A stretch of DNA of 64,000 nt from Telmatactis stephensoni. Its lineage: Eukaryota; Cnidaria; Anthozoa; Actiniaria; Isophelliidae. Location: contig JALIZF010001472.1 of NCBI GenBank assembly GCA_029948255.1, positions 124,001 through 188,000 of the forward strand, in the 5' to 3' direction. Positions 1 to 11,601 of this stretch are shown in pieces (the first letter of the stretch is position 1; each line of letters opens with the position of its first letter). Under the pieces are notes generated by a model. That model saw only the letters and a program-made list of their open reading frames with translations. It did no database searches and was not told the DNA's origin. A program made the translations under genes and the position numbers.

Positions 1-397
1 AAAATTAAGGACGTCGAGTTTAGTAACTTATCGAGGAAAAAAGTTGATTTAGATGTTCTATGTCTTCAAAATAATTTTTATCCGAATTTTAAGTAATTAA
101 CGATTGACCCAGGCCTTAATATACTCGAGATAACTAAAATTCTTAAAGTGAGTATGTCCTCCCAAGTGTTATGAAGGAATGAGTTTGAGCTCCTGAGGAG
201 GCTACTTCCTCACCTTACCTCGACACCCTGTAATTTTCCAATTAATGAGATAAGCTATACCTTATAATACTACTTCCCTCACACCCTTATGAAACTAAAC
301 GATTGATCAACGCCAAAATAAATGATCAAATTGTAGGTATAAAAAGAAACTAGAAAGCACCCATCTTGTCCTCTGCCATCGACCATGCAAGTAACAG

Positions 398-3300
398 GAC
401 TGTAAAGTGCTAAAGCAAACATGGCCGATTGGAAATAACGAAATCGCGATAGCACTGATTAATGGGGGTGCTGATGTCAACATGGCCGAAAAGAAGGGTT
501 TCACAGCATTGATGATCGCTGCGCAAAAAGGAAATAATGAAATCGCGATAGCACTGATTAATGGAGGTGCTGATGTCAACATGGCCGAAAAGAAGGGTTT
601 CACAGCATTGATGATCGCTGCGCAAAAACGAAATAACGAAATCGCGATAGCACTGATTAATGGAGGTGCTGATGTCAACATGACCCAAATTCAGGGTTTC
701 ACAGCATTGATGATCGCTGCGGAAAATGGAAATAACGAAATCGCGATAGCACTGATTAATGGAGGTGCTGATCTCAACATGACTAATAACGACGATCGCA
801 CAGCCTTGATGATCGCTGCGCTAAATGGAAATAACGAAATCGTGATAACCCTGATTAATGGAGGTGCTGATGTCAACATGGCCGAAAAGATAGGTTTCAC
901 AGCATTGATGATCGCTGCGCAAAAAGGAAATAATGAAATCGCGATAGCACTGATTAATGGGGGTGCTGATGTCAACATGGCTAATACCGACGATCGCACA
1001 GCCTTGATGATCGCTACCCTAAATGGAAATAACGAAATCGCGATAACACTGATTAATGGAGGTGCTGATGTCAACATGGCCGAAAAGAAGGGTTTCACAG
1101 CATTGATGATCGCTGCGCAAAAACGAATTAACGAAATCGCGATAGCACTGATTAATGGAGGTGCTGATGTCAACATGGCACAAATTCAGGGTTTCACAGC
1201 ATTGATGATCGCTGCGGAAAATGGAAATAACGAAATCGCGATAGCACTGATTAATGGAGGTGCTGATCTCAACATGACTAATAACGACGATCGCACAGCC
1301 TTGATGATCGCTGCGCTAAATGGAAATAACGAAATCGTGATAACCCTGATTAATGAAGGTGCTGATATGAACATGGCCGAGGACGAGGGTTTCACAGCAT
1401 TGATGATCGCTGCGCAAAAACGAAATAATGAAATCGCGATAGCACTGATTAATGGGGGTGCTGATGTCAACATGGCTAATACCGACGATCGCACAGCCTT
1501 GATGATCGCTGCCCTAAATGGAAATAACGAAATCGCGATAACACTGATTAATGCAGGTGCTGATGTCAACATGGCCGAAAAGGAAGGTTTCACAGCATTG
1601 ATGATCGCTGCGCAAAAACGAATTAACGAAATCGCGATAGCACTGATTAATGGAGGTGCTGATGTCAACATGGCCCAAATTCAGGGTTTCACAGCATTGA
1701 TGATCGCTGCGGAAAATGGAAATAACGAAATCGCGATAGCACTGATTAATGGAGGTGCTGATCTCAACATGACTAATAACGACGATCGCACAGCCTTGGT
1801 GATCGCTGCGCTAAATGGAAATAACGAAATCGTGATAACCCTGATTAATGGAGGTGCTGATGTCAACATGGCCGAAAAGATAGGCTTCACAGCATTGATG
1901 ATCGCTGCGCAAAAAGGAAATAATGAAATCGCGATAGCACTGATTAATGGGGGTGCTGATGTCAACATGGCTAATACCGACGATCGCACAGCCTTGATGA
2001 TCGCTGCCCTAAATGGAAATAACGAAATCGCGATAACACTGATTAATGGAGGTGCTGATGTCAACATGGCCGAAAAGGAAGGTTTCACAGCATTGATGAT
2101 CGCTGCGCAAAAACGAATTAACGAAATCGCGATAGCACTGATTAATGGAGGTGCTGATGTCAACATGGCACAAATTCAGGGTTTCACAGCATTGATGATC
2201 GCTGCGGAAAATGGAAATAACGAAATCGCGATAGCACTGATTAATGGAGGTGCTGATCTCAACATGACTAATAACGACGATCGCACAGCCTTGATGATCG
2301 CTGCGCTAAATGGAAATAACGAAATCGTGATAACCCTGATTAATGGAGGTGCTGATGTCAACATGGCCGAAGAGGAGGGTTTCACAGCATTGATGATCGC
2401 TGCGCAAAAAGGAAATAATGAAATCGCGATAGCACTGATTAATGGGGGTGCTGATGTCAACCTAGCCAATAAACGGGGTTTCACAGCATTGATGGACGCT
2501 GCTCAAAAAGGAAATAACGAAATCGCGATAGCACTGATTAATGGAGGTGCTGATGTCAACATGGCCGAAAAGGAAGGTTTCACAGCATTGATGATCGCTG
2601 CGCAAAATGGAAATAACGAAATCGCGATAGCACTGATTAATGGAGATGCTGATGTCAACATGGCCAAAAGGGAGGGTTTCACGGCATTGATGATCGCTGC
2701 GCAAAAAGGAAATAACGAAATCGCAATAGCACTGATTAATGGAGGTGCTGATGTCAACATGGCCAATAAATGGGGTTTCACAGCATTAATGGACGCTGCG
2801 CAAGAAGGAAATAACGAAATCGCGATAGCACTGATTAATGCAGATGCTGATGTCAATTTGATCAATGATTACGGCGATACAGCAATGACGATTGCTGCGT
2901 ATAGTGGAAATAACGAAATCGCGATAGCATTGATTAATGGAGGTGCTGATGTCAATATGGCCCAAGAGGTGGGTTTCACAGCATTGATGGTCGCTGTGCA
3001 AAATAGAAATGACGAAATCGCGATAGCACTGATTAATGGACGTGCTGATGTCAACATGGCCAATAAACGGGGTTTCACAGCATTGATGGTCGCTGCTCAA
3101 GAAGGAAATAACGAAATCGCAATAGCACTGATTAATGGAGGTACTGATATCAACATTTGCGATGAAAATGGCGAGACAGCATTGCTGAAAGCTGCGTATT
3201 GTGGAAATAACGAGATCGCCCAAGTACTTATTGAGAGAGGTGCTGACGTCAACATTTCCAATAAGTTAGGAAAAACTGCGTTGATGCTTGCTGTTAAGCA

Positions 3301-6300
3301 GGACGATGTAGTTGCTACACTTTTAAGACAAGAAGAGACTTTAGTGAATGCGTTTGACAATAGCGGAAAGACTGCATTGTTCTATGCCGTACTTGAAGAA
3401 AACAATACAGCTCGAGTTCTTCTTGAAAACGGAGCAAATCCCAATGTGACAGATAACTCCAATGTTAGCATTTTATCTTATGGTATTTGCTTCTGTATAA
3501 ATTCCAAGTCAACATTGTCCCAAATCAGAGTCAAGTTGAAGCCCTTTACAAAAGTGAAAGGTATCCAGGAACACACTATATTTTCAACAATTATCAATGC
3601 CCTGTTTTGTAAATTTCCGCTTTTTATTATGCAAGCAGAAGAAAACATTTTGCCAATGTTACAGTTTGCGTTTGATTTGATAAAAGAGAAAAACGACACA
3701 AGAAAAAAGGCCGTCCAGACCATCGTTAACTCCATAGAACCAAACAAAGATATGCTCTCTGAAATACCCGATATACTTTCAACGCTGATTGATATAGATG
3801 CTGATCCCAACACTGCCGATGAAAATGGAAACACTGCCTACCATAACTTTGCAAAGCTTTTTATTGGTATTTCTGACACGTCGGAAGTGTTATTGGACAA
3901 TATCTATCGAAACCTTGGATTTGCGTCAACCAAAAAGAATTGCAACCAAGAGACGCCACTTCTCTTTTGCTTCTCAAATGCTTTGAAAGTTATGAGACAA
4001 GAGGGCCGAATTGCAGGAATTAGTAACATTGTGAAGATATGTAAGCGTCTTATGAAAGATGGCACTTGCACCAACGAGACATCAAAAAGTGGAGAATCAG
4101 CTTTCCATTTGATTATCAAGCTTATCCAAGAGGGTTTTAACTTGAAAGATCAGAACTATCAAACAGTCTATCTGCAAGAGATATTTCGGCTTTTGAATCT
4201 GCTTTCTCCTCCAAAAGTCAAGAGAGGAGTGAGTGCTAATAAGACTGATGATGATCTGAACTCACCTCTTCATTTTTGGGCCTCTCTTTCTTTACCTTTT
4301 ACTTCTTCGTTGCCGGCCAAAAGGTACACAACTTTTGATGAAGGCAATTTTGGAAATCTTCTTGATACCATACTCAAGCGGTTAATTCAATGTGGAGCTT
4401 TCGTCAATTTCAAAAATCAAAAGGGAGAAACCCCTTTACATTGGTGTAAAACGTGGAGCGCCGTGAAGCTCTTGGTTGCTGCAGGAGCAAATATGCATGA
4501 TATTGATGAAGCAGGAAGACCACCTCTTCTTGTTGTTGCGCAAAATCAGCTGTTTTTAGAGGAACCTGATTGCTTTTATCCAGATGTCACAGAAGACCCC
4601 ACAACGTTCTGGAAAAATGTGACCGTCATGGGTTTTGATGTTTTAAGCAGCGATAGAAGTGGTGACTCTGTATTAAGCAAGCTACTTGAAAATGGAGCAT
4701 TTAGGCTCGTTGAGGGACTAGTAAATGTTGTCATCGAGGAAGGCGTCATCAAACATGTTGATGAGGCTTTAATTGGTGTTTTGGAAGCAATATGCAAAGA
4801 CAAATCTGGCCAAACGATTTGGAAATCTATCTTAGTCAAAAGGATTTTAAAGACAAGACGATTAAGACCAAAAGTTCTTATACCATCACTTCGCTTCTGC
4901 TGCGTAAATATTAAGAATGAAACGTCATCAAGTAAAGTTCAGGATAAAACCTCCAAGAGCATTTCAAGTAGTTATAAGACTGACGCCTCGTGTGAAATGG
5001 AATTCGAAAGCTCATTAAGTGATTCTGTTCATTGGAAAATTGCCCAACACCTTCTTTCATACGGTGCTAGTGGAGAAAGCTGCTTGGATTTGGCAGATGG
5101 TTACTCCGACCTGAAAAATTTGCTAACAAACCCACCAAGTATTGATAAAATGCCAATCGTCATACCCTGGACCTCTAATTCAAAGACACACGAGAAGAAA
5201 CTGGCTGAAGTTGCTAGAGGACGAAATTACCAAACCGTTGAAGAAATGACATATTGTTATCATCATGAACACATAGCAAGCGGATCTTTTGGTCACGTTT
5301 TTGCTGGCATCAATGAAAAGGATGGCATGGAGGTAGCTATTAAGAGAACTGAAAGATTGCGTTCGGCCAAACGAGAGATTCGCACCTATACTGCGCTCAC
5401 TTCCTGCAAACAGGTTGTTCAGTACTTGGCTTACGTTGAATGTAAAGACTTTTCTTATGTGATACTGGAACTCATGGAGGGAAATCTTGACAACTACTTT
5501 GAAAGTGCTGTTTATGACCCTATCAAAAACACAATTTTATCCAAAGATATTGTGATGGGACTGGAGTATTTGCACAATCAAAACATCATTCATCGCGATC
5601 TAAAACCAAGCAACATCCTTTACAACACTCATCCTTGTCTTTGCTTAAAAATCGCTGACTTTGGTCTCTGTCGTCCCATGGATATGGATCTCTCTGGAAC
5701 GGTGATGAGTAAAAGTGTTGGAACCCGTGGATGGATTGCTCCCGAAGTCGTCAAGTCCAATGAACATTCAAAGTCATCTGACATTTTTTCATGTGGTCTA
5801 ATCTTCCATTATATCTTCTCACCAGGAAGACATCCATTCAACCCTGCTGACTGTACTAAGAAGACCCATTGGCTTATTTTAAATGAAAGAGAAACCAACA
5901 TAATGAATAATAAAATGGAAGGATGGGACTTTTCTTTGCCAACTGACGTTTCCCATCTTGTTAAACGAATGCTTGAGGTCGATGACAAAGAACGTGTGTC
6001 TGCATCAAATTCGTTGCATCATCCACTTTTCTGGTTAGACAAGAAAAAGTTGGATCTTCTTAGTGCTGTTGGTAATCAGCCTGAATTTGAATGTCCTCGT
6101 GCTAAGAAGCCCTCTAGCTTGATGACAGCCGTCGAGAACGAGTTGGAAGCAAACTTCTCCACCATGAGCAAATATCCCAAATGGGATGATGCTCGGTACA
6201 CACACATGCCCGCCATCTACACAGAAATGACGAAGCCAGTCGTAAAAGGCAAAAAATCAATACCTCCTAGAAAATACGATACTGGCTCTGCTGTGGAATT

Positions 6301-6490
6301 GGTTCGTTTCATAAGGAATACCATTTCCCATGTCTCAGACGCTAGTCGACCAAATCCAATCAGAAGTCTTATTCTTTCCCAATATGTGTTTCTGAAAGAG
6401 TTCCCAAGTCTTGTGATGGAAGTCTATAAAACTGTAGTCAAAAATGGATGGGATACGAGAGAGGAAATCAAACATGTCATTGGAAATTAG
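398..6490 (+). CDS. RNase L-like protein: ankyrin array, IRE1-type kinase and KEN ribonuclease (5' end incomplete)
   Basis: Single open exon. The frame is open from an apparent acceptor (taacag, ending at 397) and no in-frame ATG occurs before 482, inside the first ankyrin repeat, so a 5' exon is probably missing or lies upstream. Numbering codons from 407: residues 10-970 are about 29 tandem 33-residue ankyrin repeats (consensus GADVNMAEKEGFTALMIAA), followed by divergent ankyrin-like units to about 1600. Residues about 1620-1870 are a protein kinase with GSFGHV loop, VAIK lysine 1646, HRDLKPSN (Asp 1731) and DFG (Asp 1751); GTRGWIAPE is IRE1-like. Residues about 1872-2027 form a KEN domain with RNTISH carrying the Arg 1970, Asn 1971 and His 1975 expected of IRE1/RNase L nucleases. 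No membrane segment is visible. By family, KEN domains dimerise through the kinase and cleave RNA. Role in RNA decay or innate sensing is inference. The kinase motifs are intact, unlike the pseudokinase of vertebrate RNase L. Confidence 0.85.
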   Translation, partial: DCKVLKQTWPIGNNEIAIALINGGADVNMAEKKGFTALMIAAQKGNNEIAIALINGGADVNMAEKKGFTALMIAAQKRNNEIAIALINGGADVNMTQIQGFTALMIAAENGNNEIAIALINGGADLNMTNNDDRTALMIAALNGNNEIVITLINGGADVNMAEKIGFTALMIAAQKGNNEIAIALINGGADVNMANTDDRTALMIATLNGNNEIAITLINGGADVNMAEKKGFTALMIAAQKRINEIAIALINGGADVNMAQIQGFTALMIAAENGNNEIAIALINGGADLNMTNNDDRTALMIAALNGNNEIVITLINEGADMNMAEDEGFTALMIAAQKRNNEIAIALINGGADVNMANTDDRTALMIAALNGNNEIAITLINAGADVNMAEKEGFTALMIAAQKRINEIAIALINGGADVNMAQIQGFTALMIAAENGNNEIAIALINGGADLNMTNNDDRTALVIAALNGNNEIVITLINGGADVNMAEKIGFTALMIAAQKGNNEIAIALINGGADVNMANTDDRTALMIAALNGNNEIAITLINGGADVNMAEKEGFTALMIAAQKRINEIAIALINGGADVNMAQIQGFTALMIAAENGNNEIAIALINGGADLNMTNNDDRTALMIAALNGNNEIVITLINGGADVNMAEEEGFTALMIAAQKGNNEIAIALINGGADVNLANKRGFTALMDAAQKGNNEIAIALINGGADVNMAEKEGFTALMIAAQNGNNEIAIALINGDADVNMAKREGFTALMIAAQKGNNEIAIALINGGADVNMANKWGFTALMDAAQEGNNEIAIALINADADVNLINDYGDTAMTIAAYSGNNEIAIALINGGADVNMAQEVGFTALMVAVQNRNDEIAIALINGRADVNMANKRGFTALMVAAQEGNNEIAIALINGGTDINICDENGETALLKAAYCGNNEIAQVLIERGADVNISNKLGKTALMLAVKQDDVVATLLRQEETLVNAFDNSGKTALFYAVLEENNTARVLLENGANPNVTDNSNVSILSYGICFCINSKSTLSQIRVKLKPFTKVKGIQEHTIFSTIINALFCKFPLFIMQAEENILPMLQFAFDLIKEKNDTRKKAVQTIVNSIEPNKDMLSEIPDILSTLIDIDADPNTADENGNTAYHNFAKLFIGISDTSEVLLDNIYRNLGFASTKKNCNQETPLLFCFSNALKVMRQEGRIAGISNIVKICKRLMKDGTCTNETSKSGESAFHLIIKLIQEGFNLKDQNYQTVYLQEIFRLLNLLSPPKVKRGVSANKTDDDLNSPLHFWASLSLPFTSSLPAKRYTTFDEGNFGNLLDTILKRLIQCGAFVNFKNQKGETPLHWCKTWSAVKLLVAAGANMHDIDEAGRPPLLVVAQNQLFLEEPDCFYPDVTEDPTTFWKNVTVMGFDVLSSDRSGDSVLSKLLENGAFRLVEGLVNVVIEEGVIKHVDEALIGVLEAICKDKSGQTIWKSILVKRILKTRRLRPKVLIPSLRFCCVNIKNETSSSKVQDKTSKSISSSYKTDASCEMEFESSLSDSVHWKIAQHLLSYGASGESCLDLADGYSDLKNLLTNPPSIDKMPIVIPWTSNSKTHEKKLAEVARGRNYQTVEEMTYCYHHEHIASGSFGHVFAGINEKDGMEVAIKRTERLRSAKREIRTYTALTSCKQVVQYLAYVECKDFSYVILELMEGNLDNYFESAVYDPIKNTILSKDIVMGLEYLHNQNIIHRDLKPSNILYNTHPCLCLKIADFGLCRPMDMDLSGTVMSKSVGTRGWIAPEVVKSNEHSKSSDIFSCGLIFHYIFSPGRHPFNPADCTKKTHWLILNERETNIMNNKMEGWDFSLPTDVSHLVKRMLEVDDKERVSASNSLHHPLFWLDKKKLDLLSAVGNQPEFECPRAKKPSSLMTAVENELEANFSTMSKYPKWDDARYTHMPAIYTEMTKPVVKGKKSIPPRKYDTGSAVELVRFIRNTISHVSDASRPNPIRSLILSQYVFLKEFPSLVMEVYKTVVKNGWDTREEIKHVIGN
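434..3304 (+). repeat. Tandem 99-bp ankyrin-coding repeats with 495-bp higher-order period
   Basis: Twenty-eight near-identical 99-bp units start at 434 and run every 99 bp, plus one or two decaying ones. Between 632 and about 2611 units recur in the order QIQ, NND, VIT, NTD, AIT, giving a 495-bp (five-unit) higher-order repeat present about four times. Synonymous positions are nearly identical between copies, so expansion by unequal exchange looks recent. The regular codon pattern also keeps the opposite strand open; those minus frames are not genes. Confidence 0.93.
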
Positions 6491-6707
6491 AGAGATCAAA
6501 AAGGTGAGGCTTATGTCTTGTTTACTGACTTTTGCGTCACACGAGGATTTTATATTTGTCATTCTAGTAAAAGCTTCTTATCAATGCCGATTTTTAGGAT
6601 AAAGAACACTCATTCAGTGAAACCTGCGTGCAGGTTCCAAAGCTTGTTTCTTGGTGATAATGAGGATCATTGTATTGACGCACATTAATGTAATCAATGT
6701 ATGTAAC

Positions 6708-7525
6708 TACAGCCGTTCTCGATAACACGTAGTGGTTCGTTACAAATCTCGTGCTTGATTTTTGTATTTTGCCGGACATCAATCATCTGTATTTCTATGG
6801 CAACTAAGCTGTAGCTCCGCCCTCTTGCCAAGTTAACGTTGTTCTTCAGCCTGTCTGTTTATTCCTCGCGATCGCTCGAAAAATTCAAATCCCTCAAAGC
6901 TAAAGATCGCATATTTTCCTTTTTTCGAAGAAATGCATATGGCTCAAAAAAACTGAAGGGCAGTGAAATGTAGTCTCCGTCAGAGGCATGCAGAGACAAA
7001 TGCACTCACAAAGTCAACACAATTTTACCAAATACGTACGTATCATTAGCTGGGAACCATCAGGAGCGATATTGTAGATAACAAAAATGATGAAGTATAT
7101 ATATTCACTCTGTCGAATTGTCTATGCATGAATTTCGTCGTGGCACTATTACCTAGAACCAAGAGACGCTGTCAGCTAGTAGTGATAAACGAGTAATAAA
7201 CGAACGAATAAGTGATAAACGAACGAATAATTTCAATAGATTTATTCGATCCATTAGGTTGTCAATACAATCGCTCGCTTTACGCATACAGTTCGAGGTA
7301 TTACAATCTTCTCCTTTTTTTTCTCTCTATCTCAAGAAAAGAAAAATCTACAACCTTTATAAACCTGAATCGAAACTCGAAAGTTTTGAATTCTAGAGAA
7401 ATAAACAAGTGAGAGGAGCTAGAACTTGGTTGCCATAGAAGTACAGATGATTGATGTACGGCAAAATACAAAAGTCAAGCACGAGATTTGTAACGAACCT
7501 CTACGTGTTATCGATAACGGCTGTA
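6708..7525. mobile_element. Inverted-repeat element, arms about 110 bp
   Basis: Arms 6708-6818 and 7414-7525 are reverse complements with few mismatches; both include a caagcacgagatttgtaacg-type core. The 590 bp between has no gene. The structure fits a non-autonomous DNA transposon or fold-back element. Target duplication not resolved. Confidence 0.65.
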
Positions 7526-7984
7526 ATGAAGAATCAACTAGATGAGGGTAAAAAGCGGTCATGTGTAACAATCACAAGTTATGACTGTTCAAAAATGATA
7601 AATCAAAGGAAAGAATACGTGGTGACTTTGTTCCCTTCGGAGCTATAATGGGTCTCAAGTCGAGGTACGTTTAAGGCCCGGACATACGCAGCGGCTTTTC
7701 TTTAAATCTTGAGTTGTTCATCGTCTCCGAGTATACTACTAGGCCTGCAACTGTTTTTAGAAACGTTGTGCAACTAACGTGTAACATTTATACGAGTAAA
7801 ATATGAAAGTGTATTGTTGGATTGTGACACCCCCAAAACAAGTTGTTGTATGCAAAGTGGCAAGAAAAGTTGCATTCTGTTCGGGCCTTAACATTTGTAT
7901 TCGTCCCCAGGTATTGCTGAGTTACGGCAACTATTATAATTACGTCATAGGCGACTATCTTGGATTAGCGTCATCGATAAAGTC

Positions 7985-8275
7985 ATTTCAAAAAACGTTG
8001 TCGCTGCTCGGCCTCAAGCCTACGCGACTCGACCGAAAGGGAGTATGGGTAGAAATCACTGAGGCCATTAAAAAATACAGTTCTAATTAGTGATGCCGAG
8101 GCCTGACCCATCCACACCGCTCAGCGAAGGTCTTGCACTCTAAGTTCGGGGCATGATTAATTAGATATGTATTTGATATACCAGTCGTCTCAGTGATTTG
8201 TACCCATCATACCTTTCGGTCAAGTCGCGAATTAAGGCTTGAGACCGATATCAGCGACAACGTTTTCTGAAAATA
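7985..8275. mobile_element. Long palindrome (fold-back element)
   Basis: The sequence around 7989-8092 (acgttgtcgctg, cctcaagcct, cgaccgaaagg, aaatcactgag, ctaattagtgatgcc) returns as its reverse complement at 8150-8272, around a loop of roughly 50 nt. A 95-codon frame at 7803-8090 overlaps the left arm and is not considered a gene. Confidence 0.65.
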
Positions 8276-9673
8276 TTACCAGCGGCGCGTTTTCACATAG
8301 CGACTGTTCTTGGAGATTTGCCAATTGCAAAGGCTTTTTCACGAAAAGTCCAGAAAAATTCTAGGAGAAACACGGTTAGCGTCTTTGTTCGTTCATCCAA
8401 CATGGCTAATATACTTTCGGCATCGTTTTATACTCAAGGGAGTGATTGAAATCGAGCATTACAAACTATCAATACGCCTACTTACTCGCTTCAGTCATAC
8501 AAAGCACACAGGAATCCCGGTATTATTTCAAAGGTTGTTTTATTAATAAACTTGTTTTGATCTTTTGAAGAGATCCATAACTCTCACTGGTTTTCCCAGA
8601 CGACTTTGTAAGCATTTCAAAGACCGTTAGTGTTAAATACATTACAAAGATAGAAAATAAATATATCAAAAGGATGGCTTATCAAATTACCTAGCCTACG
8701 GGCAGCCTCTGAGGGGAGGGGAGTGATAAAGGAGTCCCTTCATGGATGTCATTATTTTGATTGTCCATCTCCCCTTACCCTCTCCCCCAGAGTCAGCCCC
8801 TAGACCATATATTATGTAGTAGTTGTAAGAATGTAGAAAAAGCTACTAGACTAACTCAAGTTTCACTAGTGTTAACTTGTTCAAAATCGTCTTGAAGACC
8901 ATTCAAGAGCTGTTCTACAGTCTAGACATCATCTAGCCCTTGAACAACCTCTCACTGTTTCTCGCATGGGATCATAATGACACAGAGAGAACTTCCACAA
9001 GAGAATTGAGAAATGGTTGTTCAAGGAACAGTGAACATATAAGCCAATATAATACCATGTGAAAACATTTGGCAACAGGTTAGGGTTTTACAGCACATAA
9101 ACCAAGTAAATCATTAATAATGTATATAAACCTCAAGATGATATCGAATACTGATTGTAAACTTGGTTTTTGTATTGTAAGCAAGCAATGAAGGTTCCAA
9201 ACGTTAGACCTTAGATTTGAGAGATCTGCTCAAATGTTCCAAAGTTAAGGGTTCAGAAGGTCAACTGTCACATGAAGATGCTAACAGACTGAGAAACCTT
9301 CAGGTTGGCTCTGACACGTTTGAAAACCCAGAGCACATTTTACATAGAAATAAGGGCTCCCTAGTAGTAGGATGGAGTTTTTGTTGTTGTGAATATACCC
9401 AAAGAAAAGAAATAGTTCCACTGTTAGGGCTATCTTATCTTAATGCAAACAGTACAATCCCCAACCCTGTGCCATTTTGATCACATGGTTTCTATTGTGT
9501 TCTTTGCATCTATGTTATAACTATTGTATGATACATGTCCACAGCATTCTAGACACTAACTGCACAGGAGTAATACACTCTTGTTTAGGAAACTACATCA
9601 TTGAAATAAAACACTAAACTATTATCAAAGACTGGTTCATATTTCATGAGCATAAAGGCAAGGCAACATTCTA

Positions 9674-10019
9674 CAATGAAAATCACTGAACTGTGGAATA
9701 GGCTTAAAATTTCATATCACTACCCCACCAATATTTTTGTTGATAAATTCCTAGAATTCCTATCTCCTCGTGCCAAACGTCGTTACCAGGGATTGGCATA
9801 TTTCTTTGTTTTATCTGTCTAAAAAAGTTATCTGTTTAACTGTCTAAATCTGTCTTCTAGATGGCATATTTTATCACGTACTCAAAGAAAGCAAATTTTT
9901 CTAAGAAGTTCATTTATGGAACTGTGGAATTTCGAAAGTAGGCATGTGAGTTAAAGGAAGTGGGTGTGGCTGAAATACAAAAATTCAGTCCCATTCCCAA
10001 GTTCAGTGATTTTCATTGC
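9674..10019. mobile_element. MITE-like element with about 40-bp inverted ends
   Basis: The ends read acaatgaaaatcactgaact at the left and the matching reverse complement, agttcagtgattttcattg, at the right, with further imperfect pairing inward. No coding content. Confidence 0.5.
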
Positions 10020-10352
10020 ATAAACTCATTGTTGCACTCAAAGGTGTGAGGAAAGGCAAGCACTGCTAAGTTGCAAACTGAGTCTCTGTTCTAAGACTGT
10101 TCCACATTCATCTCAGAGGTGTTAGAAATGATGTGAACAGATAATGAAGAGTAGACAAATGCTCAAGATGCTTGTAAAACAAAGGAATATCTTTGATATA
10201 ATTTTATGTATTCTGTGGGGCATAATGAAATTCCAAATGAAGGATCCCTTGAGGAGCAGGACAGTACATTCTTATGCACAGTAGTGGGAACTCCTCTACG
10301 ATAATTCGGCTATGAAATCGAGGTACTTCTCACAGTAAAATAAGTTTACATA

Positions 10353-10697
10353 ACTCACTTTTACATGTGAATGAGTAAAAGAACATGCTAATGACAAACA
10401 GGATTGTAATGATGTAAAAAATGTGAAACCACATGCTTGATTGTTTAGATGAGCATGATAAACAACCAAAATAAACTTAGAAAATCCTCTAAGTATTTAT
10501 CTGTTCTGTTCAATGTCATGAACATAGTCCTCAAATTATATGTCAAAAAGCACCATAAATGAAAGCTCAGTGAGTAATTCCAGGGTCAACTTTTTAACTT
10601 GTTGCATTCCATGCATGTGGTTTCACACTGCCACATCATTAACATGCAGTTTTGTCATTAGCATATTACTTTATTCATTTGCATGTAAAAGTGAGTT
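10353..10697. mobile_element. MITE-like element with about 90-bp inverted arms
   Basis: Left arm (ctcacttttacatg, catgctaatgacaaa, gtgaaaccacatgc) pairs with the right arm (gcatgtggtttcac, tttgtcattagcat, catgtaaaagtgag). About 150 bp lie between the arms and contain no gene. Confidence 0.6.
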
Positions 10698-11010
10698 TTG
10701 TGAAATCGTTCTAGTGGAAAAAATGAAACTAAAACATGAAAACTAAGAATTAATTTGGTTAACATATAAACAGTTTTCAGATCACTCAAACATGAAAGAA
10801 CATGCTGTTTTTAAGAACACATTGTCTCTATATAACACTATACACTATGAATACACTACACTCAGCTAGTATGGTCAGCGATATTGGAAATAAATACTCT
10901 GATACAGGCAGTCTTTGGGTTAACTGAATCGTGGAATTTTAGAACTTGGTGGTTCTACAAAAAGAGAGAAAATATAGATTGATGTTAACATGAACAACAA
11001 TGTATTTGTG

Positions 11011-11252
11011 TGAAGAAATTTGTCTCTTCTATGTGTGTAGATCTTTTAATTGAAATCCAAGCTTTCAAGCCATCGGCTCATCTTCAGGGATTGATTACAT
11101 GAAGAAATGCAAATAATAATGTGTACACATTGTTTGTTTTGTAACGTATTTGCATTTCTTCATGTAATCAATCCCTGAAGATGAGCCGATGGCTTGAAAG
11201 CTTGGATTTCAATTAAAAAAATCTACACACGTAGAAGAGATGAATTTCTTCA
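11011..11252. mobile_element. Near-perfect palindromic MITE
   Basis: Arms of about 105 bp are almost exact reverse complements (key blocks gaaatccaagctttcaagcc, catcggctcatcttcaggga, and their complements from 11148), separated by about 30 bp. The low divergence suggests a young insertion or hairpin gene conversion. Confidence 0.75.
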
Positions 11253-11354
11253 CTCATTATGATACCTACGTACAATACTGCACTTGAACAATGTATTTGT
11301 ATTTAATGATCTTTCATAGGTATAACCTTATGATTCTCCTCTTTCAAATTTGTA

Positions 11355-11585
11355 TTAACCCCTTGACTGCCAGCATGTTTTATATTCCATGTGCCAAGAG
11401 GACTGGAAACTGGTTCCCAGTAATCTCCAGTCATAATACATTTGAAATGCCAAAGGAAGTTGTAATCCATGTGCCAGTGTTTACATACTTTACTAAATCT
11501 TGATGTACTCAGTATGTCAATATGGCGTATGAGAAGTAAACTTCATGATATACTGAGTACATCATATAGGCAGTCAAGGGGTTAA
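11355..11585. mobile_element. piggyBac-like MITE with TTAA target sites
   Basis: TTAA at 11355-11358 is followed by CCCCTTGACTGCC, and the right end is GGCAGTCAAGGGG followed by TTAA at 11582-11585. A TTAA duplication plus termini beginning CCC are hallmarks of the piggyBac superfamily. The 231-bp element has no coding capacity. Confidence 0.8.
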
Positions 11586-11601
11586 TTTGAAATAAAGTAT
11601 A

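Noticed and set aside
1..99. Plus-strand open frame at the window edge ending in TAA (KKVDLDVLCLQNNF)
   Set aside because: Only 32 codons with no recognisable domain or splice site; could be the end of an upstream gene but cannot be supported.
307..3360. Series of minus-strand open frames (MLTSAPPLISAIAISL-type) opposite the ankyrin array
   Set aside because: They repeat with the same 99/495-bp period and are a codon by-product of the plus-strand ankyrin repeats.
7803..8090. 95-codon plus frame
   Set aside because: Its second half lies in one arm of a palindrome and no family is recognisable.
9217..9480. 87-codon plus frame
   Set aside because: No domain, no clear splice context, in a repeat-rich intergenic region.
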